From [Pasteurella] aerogenes (GTDB taxonomy: Bacteria; Pseudomonadota; Gammaproteobacteria; Enterobacterales; Pasteurellaceae), in contig LR134362.1 in assembly GCA_900637275.1 (NCBI GenBank), positions 620,001-684,000 on the forward strand: DNA of 64,000 bases. Reading direction: 5' to 3'. Below, piece after piece: positions 8,454 to 16,871 of this stretch (the first letter of the stretch is position 1; each line of letters begins with the position of its first letter). The notes beneath the pieces are model-generated. The model was not told the origin of the DNA and ran no database searches. It saw only the letters and a list, made by a program, of their open reading frames with translations. Made by a program: the position numbers and the translations under genes.

Positions 8454-8482
8454 ATTATACAAAATGAAAATCAATCGCAAAA
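8454..8482 (-). promoter_or_regulatory. Candidate feoA promoter with weak Fur-like overlap
   Basis: On the minus strand a TATAAT -10 lies at 8459-8454, with a poor -35 (TTTTGC) 17 nt upstream. The stretch AAAATGAAAATCAAT at 8461-8475 loosely resembles a Fur box, but the match is weak and I would not rely on it. Confidence 0.35.
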
Positions 8483-8658
8483 GCATCGCCCCTAAATAAA
8501 TTGATTTAGCGCAAAGAAATTCTGTAATGCGGTGAAATTTTGTTCGATTTAAGGTGTTTTTTGGTAAATATAAAGGTAGGAAAATCGCATCAATAAAAAA
8601 GATGACGTAATTTATTGTATCAAAACTCGGTAAAAAATGACCGCACTTTAACTCAAAG

Positions 8659-8682
8659 TTATTTCAATTTTTCTTGAAATAA
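8659..8682 (+). promoter_or_regulatory. ArsR operator 1, overlapping the arsR promoter
   Basis: TTATTTCAA-TTTTTC-TTGAAATAA is a perfect 9-bp inverted repeat with a 6-bp spacer. Its right arm contains the -35 hexamer TTGAAA (8674-8679), 17 bp before a -10 TATACT (8697-8702). Regulator binding would therefore block RNA polymerase directly. A second copy lies at 9048-9063. Confidence 0.82.
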
Positions 8683-8702
8683 AAGTAATGGGCGCCTATA
8701 CT
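8674..8702 (+). promoter_or_regulatory. arsR-arsC-acr3 promoter
   Basis: -35 TTGAAA (8674-8679), 17-bp spacer, -10 TATACT (8697-8702). The start would be near 8709, which places the ATG at 8688 outside the transcript and supports the GTG at 8730. Confidence 0.7.
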
Positions 8703-8729
8703 TTCCTAAAGTCAGGAGGGAATTGTAAC

Positions 8730-9032
8730 GTGAATACTGTACAGGCTAGCCAATTATTTGAAAGTTTATCATCGCCTATTCGTTTAGCAATTTTTCAGCA
8801 ATTATCATCAATGGGATCGCAAGGTATGATTGCTGGTGATTTGGCAAAACGACTTGAGCTTGCTCCCAATCATTTATCGTTCCATCTTAAAACATTAAGT
8901 CATACTAAATTAGTGACAAGCCAACAAGAAGGGCGATTTATTCGTTATCATGCCAATTTAAATTTGATGATGGAGTTAACGCGCTTTTTGACTGAAAATT
9001 GCTGTATTCATAGCCATGAACAATGTTGTTAA
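8730..9032 (+). CDS. arsR: ArsR/SmtB-family arsenic-responsive repressor
   Basis: A 100-aa winged-helix repressor: helix-turn-helix IAGDLAKRLELAPNHLSFHLKTL, then the beta wing KLVTSQQEGRFIRYH. The start is GTG at 8730, with AGGAGGG 9 nt upstream and just downstream of the predicted transcription start; the ATG at 8688 lies upstream of it. The classical As(III) site of plasmid R773 ArsR (ELCVCDL in the recognition helix) is absent. Instead cysteines sit at the extreme C-terminus (residues 91, 92, 99, 100: NCCIHSHEQCC), as in the Acidithiobacillus-type ArsR. It heads an operon with arsC and acr3. Confidence 0.9.
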   Translation: MNTVQASQLFESLSSPIRLAIFQQLSSMGSQGMIAGDLAKRLELAPNHLSFHLKTLSHTKLVTSQQEGRFIRYHANLNLMMELTRFLTENCCIHSHEQCC

Positions 9033-9047
9033 TTTTTTAAATTTTAA

Positions 9048-9063
9048 TTCAAAGTTTCTTGAA
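9048..9063 (+). promoter_or_regulatory. ArsR operator 2, between arsR and arsC
   Basis: TTCAA-AGTTTC-TTGAA has the same core arms and 6-bp spacing as operator 1, and the matching right flank (TTGAAAT). No -10 lies at the right distance, so it is more likely a second binding site or roadblock than a second promoter. Confidence 0.65.
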
Positions 9064-9082
9064 ATATTGAAGGAAGATTATC

Positions 9083-9493
9083 ATGAATGACATTATTATT
9101 TATCACAATCCTAATTGCGGCACGTCGCGCAATACGTTGGCATTAATTCGCCATATGGGAATTGAACCGCAGATTATTTATTATTTGGATACTCCGCCTA
9201 ATGAAGCGAGATTACGTGAACTATTAGCCGCGATGAATTTCACACCGCGCCAATTATTACGTACTAATGTGCCAGAATATACAGAATATGGCTTAGATAA
9301 TGCGCAAATGAGTGATGATGACCTTATTCAGGCAATGCTAACCAAGCCGATTTTAATTAATCGTCCGATTGTGGTGACAACTAAAGGCGTGAAATTATGT
9401 CGTCCGTCAGAAGTCTTTTTAGATATTTCTCCGTTACCACTTTTGACAGATTTTGTGAAAGAAGACGGTGAAGTGATCGCTGCAAGGGGGTAA
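9083..9493 (+). CDS. arsC: Arsenate reductase (glutaredoxin type)
   Basis: A 136-aa ArsC-family protein. The active-site motif is YHNPNCGTSRN with the nucleophilic Cys at residue 12, the same position as in R773 ArsC. Downstream, LINRPIVVTTKGVKLCRP contains the two arginines that hold arsenate. It reduces As(V) to As(III) using glutathione/glutaredoxin in the cytoplasm. AAGGAAG precedes the ATG. It lies between arsR and acr3, with 2 nt before acr3. Confidence 0.94.
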   Translation: MNDIIIYHNPNCGTSRNTLALIRHMGIEPQIIYYLDTPPNEARLRELLAAMNFTPRQLLRTNVPEYTEYGLDNAQMSDDDLIQAMLTKPILINRPIVVTTKGVKLCRPSEVFLDISPLPLLTDFVKEDGEVIAARG

Positions 9494-9495
9494 AT

Positions 9496-10497
9496 ATGGG
9501 TATTTTCGAACGTTATTTAAGCATTTGGGTTGCATTGGCAATTGCTTGTGGTGTTGTGATTGGTGTGACATTTCCTCATGTATTCTCTTGGATTTCTAGT
9601 TTAGAAATTGCACATATCAATTTACCGGTGGCAGTATTGATTTGGTTAATGATTTATCCAATGATGGTACAAATTGATTGGTCGGCAATTAAACATGTTG
9701 GTAAGAAACCCAAAGGGTTGGTGCTGACTATTGTGGTGAATTGGTTGATTAAACCTTTTACTATGGCGTTGATCGGTTGGCTATTTTTTCATGTGTTTTT
9801 TGCCAATTTTGTTGATACACAATCAGCAACGGAATATATTGCTGGTATGATTTTATTAGGTGTTGCACCATGTACAGCAATGGTTTTTGTATGGTCACAA
9901 TTGGTGAAAGGCGATGCTAATTATACCTTGGTGCAGGTTTCAATTAATGATGTTATTATGGTTTTTGCTTTTGCGCCAATAGCCAGTTTTCTATTAGGCG
10001 TAAGTCAAATTGAAATTCCTTGGCAAACCTTATTGTACAGTACGATTTTATATGTATTACTGCCGTTATTAGCAGGATGGTTTACTCGTTACTTTTTTCA
10101 ACAATCTAATCAATTAATTTCGCAGTTTACTGCAAAATTAAAACCATTTTCTATATTAGGATTGCTGTTAACCGTGGTATTGCTATTTGCATTCCAAGCA
10201 CAAACTATTTTGGATAACCCTTTAATTATTGTACTAATTGCTATTCCATTATTAACACAAACTTACGGTATTTTCTTTTTAACATATGTTTTGGCAAAAT
10301 GGCTGAAATTACCACATCAAATTTCTGCCCCAGCTTGCTTAATTGGAACCAGCAACTTTTTTGAATTGGCAGTGGCAGTGGCAATTTCGTTATTTGGTTT
10401 ACATTCCGGTGCAGCATTAGCGACAGTTGTAGGCGTATTGGTAGAAGTACCGGTGATGTTATCGTTGGTAGCATGGTTGAATAAACGGGCATATTAA
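9496..10497 (+). CDS. acr3: Arsenite efflux permease, ACR3 family
   Basis: A 333-aa inner-membrane protein with about ten hydrophobic helices. It is of the Acr3 (BART superfamily) type rather than R773 ArsB, shown by PMMVQIDWSAI, the conserved Cys in LLGVAPCTAMVFVWSQL, and LIGTSNFFELAVAVAISLFG. It exports As(III) by exchange with protons. It is translated 2 nt after arsC and is the last gene of the operon. Many genomes label this gene arsB. Confidence 0.93.
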   Translation: MGIFERYLSIWVALAIACGVVIGVTFPHVFSWISSLEIAHINLPVAVLIWLMIYPMMVQIDWSAIKHVGKKPKGLVLTIVVNWLIKPFTMALIGWLFFHVFFANFVDTQSATEYIAGMILLGVAPCTAMVFVWSQLVKGDANYTLVQVSINDVIMVFAFAPIASFLLGVSQIEIPWQTLLYSTILYVLLPLLAGWFTRYFFQQSNQLISQFTAKLKPFSILGLLLTVVLLFAFQAQTILDNPLIIVLIAIPLLTQTYGIFFLTYVLAKWLKLPHQISAPACLIGTSNFFELAVAVAISLFGLHSGAALATVVGVLVEVPVMLSLVAWLNKRAY

Positions 10498-10538
10498 TCA
10501 AACATACCTTGTTCAAGGCATATTTCATCAATAAAATG

Positions 10539-10582
10539 ACCGCACTTAAGTCTTTGGCAGACAAAAGTGCGGTGTTTTTTTT
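10539..10582. terminator. Paired uptake-signal terminator between acr3 and a nucleobase permease gene
   Basis: ACCGCACTT (10539-10547) pairs with AAGTGCGGT (10565-10573). Inside, GTCT and AGAC extend the stem. A T-run follows on the plus strand. It serves convergent genes. Confidence 0.8.
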
Positions 10583-10587
10583 GTGAA

Positions 10588-11898
10588 TTATTTGGTTTCT
10601 TGTGCGTCTTTATCCTGTGGCAAAATTAAATTGAGAATTAACGCCAACAAGGAGCCAACCGTAATGCCGGAACCTAAAACTTCTTTGAAAAAGTGCGGTA
10701 ATTTATCTAGCAATTCTGGACGGGTGGTCACTGCTAAGCCACAACCGATAGAAATCGCAATAATCAAACCGTTGCGTTTGCTGCGCTCAATGCTATCGAG
10801 CATTTGAATGCCGGCGGCGATAATCATGGCGAACATCATTAATCCGGCACCACCCAATACCGGTAATGGAATGGAGACGATAAGTGCGCCGAAGACCGGG
10901 AATAAGCCAGCAAGCGCCAATAAGGCACCGGTAATCGCCACCACGTAGCGGCTGGCAACGCCGGTTAGTGAAATCACGCCGATATTCTGTGAGAATGATG
11001 AAAATGGCGTGGTGGACATAATTGCTGCCAAGGCAGAACCTAAACCGTCGCAAAGCACCCCACCGCGTAAATGTTTGCCGGTAATTTCGGTTTTGGTGGC
11101 ATTACCTAAGGCTAAAAAGTTGCCGCTGGACTCAACAATGGTCACCAGATAGGCGATGGACATCCCGATAATACCGGAAATGGGGAACGCCAAGCCAAAA
11201 TGTAACGGTTGCGGGACTGCAAAAACTTGTGCATTTTTGACGCCTTCAAAGCTGACCCAACCCAATGCGAGCGCGACGACATAGCCAGTCATCATGCCAA
11301 TAACGATAGCGGCAGCGGAAAAAATACCTTTGCCCCATTGCACCAATGCTACCACGATTATTAACACAAAACTTGCCATCATTAAATTTTCCGGGCTGGC
11401 ATAATTGGCATCACCGCGCTGACCACCGGCAAACCAATCCACGGCGACAGGGATAAGACTTAACCCAATCATCATCACCACGGTGCCGGTAACTACCGGC
11501 GGGAAAAGTTTGCGAATATAAGGCATAAAAAAGCTACCGATGATCATCACCAACGAACCGACTAAGGACGCACCCAAAATGCCGGCAACACCGGATTCAC
11601 TAAAGCCAATAGCAAGTGCCGCTGCAACAAAGGTGAAGCTGGTTCCCATAACGCTAGGTAAACGGATACCGATAGGTCCCAACCCGCGACATTGGATAAT
11701 GGTTACAACGCCGGAAATTAACAACGCGGCATTAACCAACGTGATGGTATCTTCTGTTGGCAATTTTAGTACATTGCCGATAACCAATGGAACCGCAATA
11801 ATGCCACCAAGTGCGGCGAGCAAATGTTGCGCTGCCAACAATAAACTTAGCATAAATGGCGGTTTATCTTCGACGGAATAAAGTAAATTTGAATTCAT
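10588..11898 (-). CDS. NCS2-family nucleobase:cation symporter (xanthine/uric acid type)
   Basis: A 436-aa polytopic inner-membrane permease of the NAT/NCS2 family. It shows the TM1 QH motif (LAAQHLLAALGG), the TM8 acidic motif region (YLVTIVESSGNFLALG), PFSSFSQNIGVISLTGVASRYV (the NAT signature, Q-N-x-G followed by T-x-x-x-R) and GLMMFAMIIAAGIQML. It resembles XanQ/UacT-type purine permeases more than UraA, so xanthine or urate are likelier substrates than uracil, but this is judged by eye. Single gene; its transcript ends at the paired uptake-signal hairpin it shares with acr3. Confidence 0.85.
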   Translation of the reverse strand: MNSNLLYSVEDKPPFMLSLLLAAQHLLAALGGIIAVPLVIGNVLKLPTEDTITLVNAALLISGVVTIIQCRGLGPIGIRLPSVMGTSFTFVAAALAIGFSESGVAGILGASLVGSLVMIIGSFFMPYIRKLFPPVVTGTVVMMIGLSLIPVAVDWFAGGQRGDANYASPENLMMASFVLIIVVALVQWGKGIFSAAAIVIGMMTGYVVALALGWVSFEGVKNAQVFAVPQPLHFGLAFPISGIIGMSIAYLVTIVESSGNFLALGNATKTEITGKHLRGGVLCDGLGSALAAIMSTTPFSSFSQNIGVISLTGVASRYVVAITGALLALAGLFPVFGALIVSIPLPVLGGAGLMMFAMIIAAGIQMLDSIERSKRNGLIIAISIGCGLAVTTRPELLDKLPHFFKEVLGSGITVGSLLALILNLILPQDKDAQETK

Positions 11899-12020
11899 TG
11901 TGTGTCCTTAGCAGAAAAAAGAGGGTGGCAATTATACTGCAAATTTATTTTTAGGCAATCGTTTGCTTAAGCTAAATTAGGGAAAATAAAACGATACACA
12001 AGAAAATGTAGGAAAATAAA

Positions 12021-12047
12021 AAAGTGCGGTGATTTTGACCGCACTTT
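12021..12047. terminator. Paired uptake-signal hairpin downstream of the amino-acid permease gene
   Basis: AAAGTGCGGT (12021-12030), a 7-nt loop, then ACCGCACTTT (12038-12047). It lies 3' of the minus-strand permease gene ending at 12077, with an A/T-rich tail. Confidence 0.7.
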
Positions 12048-12076
12048 GGTTAACGTTTGGGATATAAAGGAGATGA

Positions 12077-13492
12077 TTAACTCCAATCCATATTATTGAT
12101 ACTGTGATAAACCGCCCAAATAAAAAGTAAGCCGACAAACATGAGGATCCGTTTTTCCCATTGAGTGAGTTGCCATTTTTTGCCTAAAAATTGGTAACGT
12201 GAATAAAGGAAAAGTCCAATTCCCGGTACATAAAGCAACACGGAAAGCAATAAATAATCTAATCCGGCGGCGTATAGGATCCATAATCCATATAATGTGG
12301 CTAAAAAACCGGTGAGTTTAATATGCCATGCTGCATTTTGTACAATTGCCAATTTAAGTAAATAAGCTGCGATCAGCAAGTAAGGCACTAGGATCATGGA
12401 AGTGGAAATGAGCAATAAGGTTTCGTAGCTTTTACCGGTGAGCAATACTAAGAATAAACAAAGTTGTACCACAAGTCCGGTGAACCACAGGGAATTAATT
12501 GCCACGTCGTTTTGGTTCAGTTTATTCAACACTTGTGGAAATGCGCCATTTTGTGCGCCGCGATAAGGTACTTCGGAACAGTACATCGTCCAGCTAATAT
12601 AAGAGGCGAGTACGGAGACAATCAAGCAAAGGGTGATGATGATTTTTCCGCTAGATCCCATCATCTGTTCCAATAAACCTGCCATGGAGGGATTAGACAT
12701 TTCCGCGATCACTTCGCGTGGCAAAATCCCCAAAGATAAGACCGTAATCGCGACATAAAGAATTAAGGCGATCAAAATCCCCAGCACCGTTGCAAGCCCA
12801 ACATCACTTTTCTTTTTTGCATGGGCAGATAGCACGGATGCGCCTTCTACGCCGGTAAACACCCAAAGGGTAATTAACATGGTATCTTTGACTTGTTCCG
12901 TGACGGTATTATTTAAACTGGTACCTTTCAGATCTTGGCTGAAAGTTTGTGGTGAAAAATACCAGAATGCTAAACCGATAAATAATACCAACGGAAACAC
13001 TTTAACGAAGGTCGCAATAAGATTAACCGACGCTGCCTCTTTGACTCCACGTGCAATCAAAATATGTACCAACCACACGATAACGGAAGAACCGATAAAA
13101 GATGCGATGGTGTTACCTTGCCCGAAAATCACCTGGTTTTCACTGTCGGTAAAGGTGCCGATACCTTCAAAGGCGACCACTAAATAGCCAACAATGCCAA
13201 TAGTCGCACAAAGCCAATAGCCCCACGCTGACATAAAGCCCATCAAATCGCCAAAGCCTTCGCGAGCGTAGGTATAAATCCCACCGTCCAACTCCGGTTT
13301 TAGGCGAGAAATATAAAAAAACGACAATCCAAGAAAAATAATACCAACGCCGGTAATTGTCCAACCGATAAGTAAGGCTTCGGAGCCGGCAACCGCTGCC
13401 ATATTTTGCGGCAAACTAAAAATTCCCGATCCGATCATGGAGCTTAATACCAAGGCGGTAAGCGAAATGAGACCAATTTTTTTATTTGACAT
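12077..13492 (-). CDS. APC-superfamily amino-acid antiporter (basic amino acid/polyamine type)
   Basis: A 471-aa protein with about twelve membrane helices. The N-terminal SSMIGSGIFSLPQNMA matches the APC G-S/A-G substrate-binding loop in TM1, and DGGIYTYAREGFGDLMGFMSAWGYW fits TM3. It resembles ArcD/YdgI arginine:ornithine antiporters more than the S-methylmethionine permease MmuP. It lies 21 nt downstream of mmuM on the same strand, so the two are probably one transcript. The neighbour suggests a methionine- or homocysteine-related substrate; the sequence suggests a basic amino acid. I cannot decide between them. Confidence 0.83.
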   Translation of the reverse strand: MSNKKIGLISLTALVLSSMIGSGIFSLPQNMAAVAGSEALLIGWTITGVGIIFLGLSFFYISRLKPELDGGIYTYAREGFGDLMGFMSAWGYWLCATIGIVGYLVVAFEGIGTFTDSENQVIFGQGNTIASFIGSSVIVWLVHILIARGVKEAASVNLIATFVKVFPLVLFIGLAFWYFSPQTFSQDLKGTSLNNTVTEQVKDTMLITLWVFTGVEGASVLSAHAKKKSDVGLATVLGILIALILYVAITVLSLGILPREVIAEMSNPSMAGLLEQMMGSSGKIIITLCLIVSVLASYISWTMYCSEVPYRGAQNGAFPQVLNKLNQNDVAINSLWFTGLVVQLCLFLVLLTGKSYETLLLISTSMILVPYLLIAAYLLKLAIVQNAAWHIKLTGFLATLYGLWILYAAGLDYLLLSVLLYVPGIGLFLYSRYQFLGKKWQLTQWEKRILMFVGLLFIWAVYHSINNMDWS

Positions 13493-13513
13493 AACAATCC
13501 TTAATTTCGCCAG

Positions 13514-14404
13514 TTATTTTAAATGCGTCGATAAATGTTGAATATATTCTACGCCGATCCCGCAACAGCCGCCGACAATGGTCGCACCGCAGTTCACCCA
13601 TTTTCTCGCCCATACCAAATAGCTTTCCGGATCCAAATCTTGGCGCACTTCATCTAATCCGTCATTAGCGGTAGCATCTTTGGGTTGGGGCGCAAAGGCG
13701 TTGGCGTAAGCGCCGGTATGAATATGTTGCGCTTGGTGTTCGGCTAAGGTAGCTTGTGTAACTTGCAAGGCTTGCTCAATGACTTCTGGTTGGCAACAAT
13801 TAAACAAAATTGCCTCAACACCCAATTCAATCATTTTTTCCACCGCACTTTTCACGCTTTCGCCAGAACGCAGTTGCGGCTGCGGTGTCGGTTCGTCATC
13901 GGTGAGCGTAAATGATACCCAAAGCGGACGATTATCCGGCAACAACGGTTTAATGGACTGCGGTTCAATGATCGCGCTTTGTGTTTCGCACAACCAAAAA
14001 TCCACATAAGGCGCAAGCCCGTCAATAATCGGCTGCGCAATTTCTTTCACCCGTTTGGCATCAAATAAATCTGGACGATAAGATCCGAAAAGTGGCGGCA
14101 AGGAGCCGGCAATTTTAACGGATTTACCGCTATTTTGTACCGCACTTTTCGCCAAACGTCCGGCAAGATCTGCCAGTGTTTTTCCATCGGCAGTAAAGCG
14201 TTGTTCGCCGATATGAAAAGGCACTACCGCATAGCTATTGGTAGTGATTACTTCAGCGCCATGTTGGATAAATTCTTCGTGTACTTGTTGTACCGCACTT
14301 GGTTTTTCATAAAGCGATAACGCCGACCATTCCGGTTGACGAAAAGGCGCATTTAAACGCATTAACTCTCGGCTCATTCCGCCATCAAGGATTGTGATTG
14401 CCAT
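13514..14404 (-). CDS. mmuM: Homocysteine S-methyltransferase
   Basis: A 296-aa cytoplasmic enzyme of the MmuM type, which makes methionine from homocysteine using S-methylmethionine or S-adenosylmethionine. Evidence is the N-terminal LDGGMSRELMRL, AEVITTNSYAVVPFHI, and the zinc ligands: a Cys in AILFNCCQPE and the Cys pair in VGGCCGIG at the C-terminus. The length is typical. It is the first gene of a two-gene unit with the APC permease. Two uptake signals lie inside the gene. Confidence 0.92.
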   Translation of the reverse strand: MAITILDGGMSRELMRLNAPFRQPEWSALSLYEKPSAVQQVHEEFIQHGAEVITTNSYAVVPFHIGEQRFTADGKTLADLAGRLAKSAVQNSGKSVKIAGSLPPLFGSYRPDLFDAKRVKEIAQPIIDGLAPYVDFWLCETQSAIIEPQSIKPLLPDNRPLWVSFTLTDDEPTPQPQLRSGESVKSAVEKMIELGVEAILFNCCQPEVIEQALQVTQATLAEHQAQHIHTGAYANAFAPQPKDATANDGLDEVRQDLDPESYLVWARKWVNCGATIVGGCCGIGVEYIQHLSTHLK

Positions 14405-14501
14405 TATTTTTCCTTCTTTTTGATAAATAAAAAAAGCGAAAAAAGTCTTTTGTTTTTCGCCTTGACATAAAACTGAATTATTTCAATTTTATAAAAAAAT
14501 A

Positions 14502-14525
14502 ACCGCACTTTAAAGAAAGCGCGGT
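14502..14525 (-). terminator. Terminator after ychF with one degenerate uptake signal
   Basis: Read on the minus strand, ACCGCGCTTT and AAAGTGCGGT form a stem with a 4-nt loop, followed by TATTTTTTTATA. One arm differs from the uptake signal by one base, giving one A-C mismatch in the stem. A second hairpin further downstream (14433-14456, GCGAAAAAA/TTTTTCGC) could act as back-up. Confidence 0.72.
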
Positions 14526-14585
14526 AGGATTTTTCAACGTTTTTAAGAATAAATCGTGATAACTTAGTCCATTTGCTTAAATGAA

Positions 14586-15677
14586 TTAGACATTAAAACG
14601 GAAATGCATGACATCACCATCTTGAACCACATAATCTTTGCCTTCCAAACGCCATTTGCCAGCTTCTTTAGCACCGTTTTCGCCTTTGTATTGGATAAAA
14701 TCTTCATAGGCGATCACTTCGGCACGAATAAAGCCTTTTTCAAAGTCGGTGTGGATAACCGCGGCAGCTTTTGGTGCGGTTGCACCAACGGAAACTGTCC
14801 ATGCGCGCACTTCCTTAACGCCTGCGGTAAAGTAAGTTTGTAAATTTAACAACGCGTAGCCCGCGCGAATTACACGGTTTAAACCCGGTTCTTCGATACC
14901 TAAATCTTGTAAAAATTCCACTTTTTCGTCATCATCCAATTCGGCAATTTCTGCTTCGATAGCGGCACAAACTGGGACGACCACCGCACCTTCTTTTTCC
15001 GCGATAGTACGTACTAAATCCAAGTACGGGTTATTTTCAAATCCGTCTTCATTGACATTGGCAATGTACATAGTTGGTTTTAAAGTCAAAAAGTTATAGC
15101 TTTTAATCGCTTGCAATTCTTCTTTATCTAACCCAATAGAACGGATCATGCCGGCATTTTCTAGTACAGGCAAGATTTTTTCCATCACTGAAAGTTCAAA
15201 TTTCGCGTCTTTATCACCGCCTTTAGCTCGTTTTTGTAGACGTTGAATAGCACGTTCGCAACTGTCTAAGTCGGCAAGTGCCAATTCGGTATTGATGGTA
15301 TCAATATCTTCGGCTGGATCGATTTTACCAGCGACGTGAACAATATCATCATTTTCAAAACAACGAACTACATGACCAATCGCATCAGTTTCACGAATAT
15401 TGGCTAAAAATTTATTGCCCAAGCCTTCGCCTTTGCTGGCGCCGGCAACCAGACCAGCAATATCCACAAATTCCATAGTGGTTGGTAATACACGTTCCGG
15501 TTTAACAATTTCTGCCAACGCATCTAAGCGCGGATCCGGCATTGGAACAACGCCGGTGTTAGGTTCAATGGTACAGAACGGATAGTTTGCCGCTTCGATA
15601 CCGGCTTTAGTGAGTGCATTAAAAAGGGTCGATTTGCCTACGTTAGGTAAGCCCACGATACCACATTTAAATCCCAT
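14586..15677 (-). CDS. ychF: Ribosome-binding ATPase YchF (OLA1 family)
   Basis: A 363-aa cytoplasmic P-loop protein. G1 is GLPNVGKST at the N-terminus, G3 DIAGLV, and the G4 position reads NVNE instead of NKxD, the hallmark of the ATP-preferring Obg relatives. A coiled-coil insert follows and the C-terminus is a TGS domain (FTAGVKEVRAWTV ... GDVMHFRFNV). It binds ribosomes and influences stress responses. It lies 21 nt after pth, a very common pairing in gamma-proteobacteria. Confidence 0.96.
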   Translation of the reverse strand: MGFKCGIVGLPNVGKSTLFNALTKAGIEAANYPFCTIEPNTGVVPMPDPRLDALAEIVKPERVLPTTMEFVDIAGLVAGASKGEGLGNKFLANIRETDAIGHVVRCFENDDIVHVAGKIDPAEDIDTINTELALADLDSCERAIQRLQKRAKGGDKDAKFELSVMEKILPVLENAGMIRSIGLDKEELQAIKSYNFLTLKPTMYIANVNEDGFENNPYLDLVRTIAEKEGAVVVPVCAAIEAEIAELDDDEKVEFLQDLGIEEPGLNRVIRAGYALLNLQTYFTAGVKEVRAWTVSVGATAPKAAAVIHTDFEKGFIRAEVIAYEDFIQYKGENGAKEAGKWRLEGKDYVVQDGDVMHFRFNV

Positions 15678-15698
15678 AATTTTTCCTTTTGCTATTTG

Positions 15699-16283
15699 CT
15701 ATGCTTTAAAACTGTTTAAACGATTAGTGGCTTTGGTGATACCATCTTTGAGTAACACCTCAACACAAACTGCTGCTTCATCCAAGGCTTTATCAATTAA
15801 CTGCCCATCGGTTGGCGTGGGTTTGCTTAATACATAAGCCGCCACCAGATTTTTATCACCGGGGTGACCGATACCAATTCTTAAACGGTAAAAATTTTTA
15901 TTGTTGGCAAGTTGCGCAATGCTGTCGCGTAATCCGTTATGACCACCATGACCACCACCTAATTTGATTTTAGCCACGCCGGGCGGCAAGTCTAATTCAT
16001 CATGTACGATTAAGATTTGCTCGGGCAAAATACGATAAAAGGTTGCCATCGCGCCCACCGCTTTACCGCTTAAATTCATAAACGTGGTTGGAATTAAAAA
16101 ACGGACTTCATTACCGTTAATCACCGCACGAGCGGTTTTGCCAAAGAATTTGCTTTCTTCTTTAAAATTCAAATTAAATTGACGGGCAAGGCGTTCAAGT
16201 AACCATTCGCCGGCGTTATGGCGGGTTTGAGCATATTTTTCACCAGGATTGCCCAAGCCGACAATTAATTTAATTTCTGACAT
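15699..16283 (-). CDS. pth: Peptidyl-tRNA hydrolase
   Basis: A 194-aa cytoplasmic hydrolase that frees tRNA from drop-off peptidyl-tRNA. The sequence shows GLGNPGEKYAQTRHNAG with the catalytic His, FMNLSGKAV with the substrate-binding Asn, ILIVHDELDLPPG with the Asp that activates the His, and GGHGGHNGLRD. Length is normal. First gene of the pth-ychF unit. Confidence 0.97.
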   Translation of the reverse strand: MSEIKLIVGLGNPGEKYAQTRHNAGEWLLERLARQFNLNFKEESKFFGKTARAVINGNEVRFLIPTTFMNLSGKAVGAMATFYRILPEQILIVHDELDLPPGVAKIKLGGGHGGHNGLRDSIAQLANNKNFYRLRIGIGHPGDKNLVAAYVLSKPTPTDGQLIDKALDEAAVCVEVLLKDGITKATNRLNSFKA

Positions 16284-16379
16284 ATCACGAGATTCCGAAG
16301 ATAAAAAGGTGCAATATTGTAGCGGAAATATGCCACCAGCTCAAATGATAACGTGTGGATAACTTGCTTTTCTTGCGGA

Positions 16380-16796
16380 TTACCATGCCAAAACTAACAC
16401 ACCGGCTAAAATCAAGCCCGCTCCAATCAATAATTTTAGGCTAACTGGTTCGCCCAAAATCAGTACGCCGAGTGCAATGGCAATGACTACACTTAATTTA
16501 TCAATGGGCGCCACCCAAGAAGCGGGTGCTAATTGCAAGGCACGATAATAACAAATCCAAGAAAGCCCTGTAGCGATACCGGAGAGCAATAGAAACGTTA
16601 AGGGTTTAGCCGCGATATGAGCGGGCAGATGCCATTCATGGCGCCAGGAAATGATCCCGCCGGTGACGAGCAATACCACGATCGTGCGGATAAAAGTGGC
16701 GAGGTTACTGTTAATTCCCTCCACACCAAGTTTACCTAAAATGGCGGTTAAGCCGGCGAAAAATGCCGAACCAACAGCAAACCATACCCAATTCAT
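16380..16796 (-). CDS. EamA-like small (half-size) membrane transporter
   Basis: A 138-aa protein with four to five hydrophobic segments, a single EamA (DMT) domain, about half the usual ten-helix DMT transporter. Features are VWFAVGSAFFAGLTAILGKLGV, the central GIATGLSWICYYRALQL, and VIAIALGVLILGEPVSLKLLIGAGLILAGV. The start at 16796 has GGGAAG upstream; an in-frame upstream Met at 16841 overlaps the divergent ratA promoter region and is unlikely. Single-domain members probably work as dimers. Substrate unknown. Confidence 0.8.
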   Translation of the reverse strand: MNWVWFAVGSAFFAGLTAILGKLGVEGINSNLATFIRTIVVLLVTGGIISWRHEWHLPAHIAAKPLTFLLLSGIATGLSWICYYRALQLAPASWVAPIDKLSVVIAIALGVLILGEPVSLKLLIGAGLILAGVLVLAW

Positions 16797-16871
16797 ATTT
16801 CTTCCCTTATTTTGACCGCACTTTTCCGCTATAATACACAAAATTTCAGTTTTAAATAAGGCTTATCAGCA

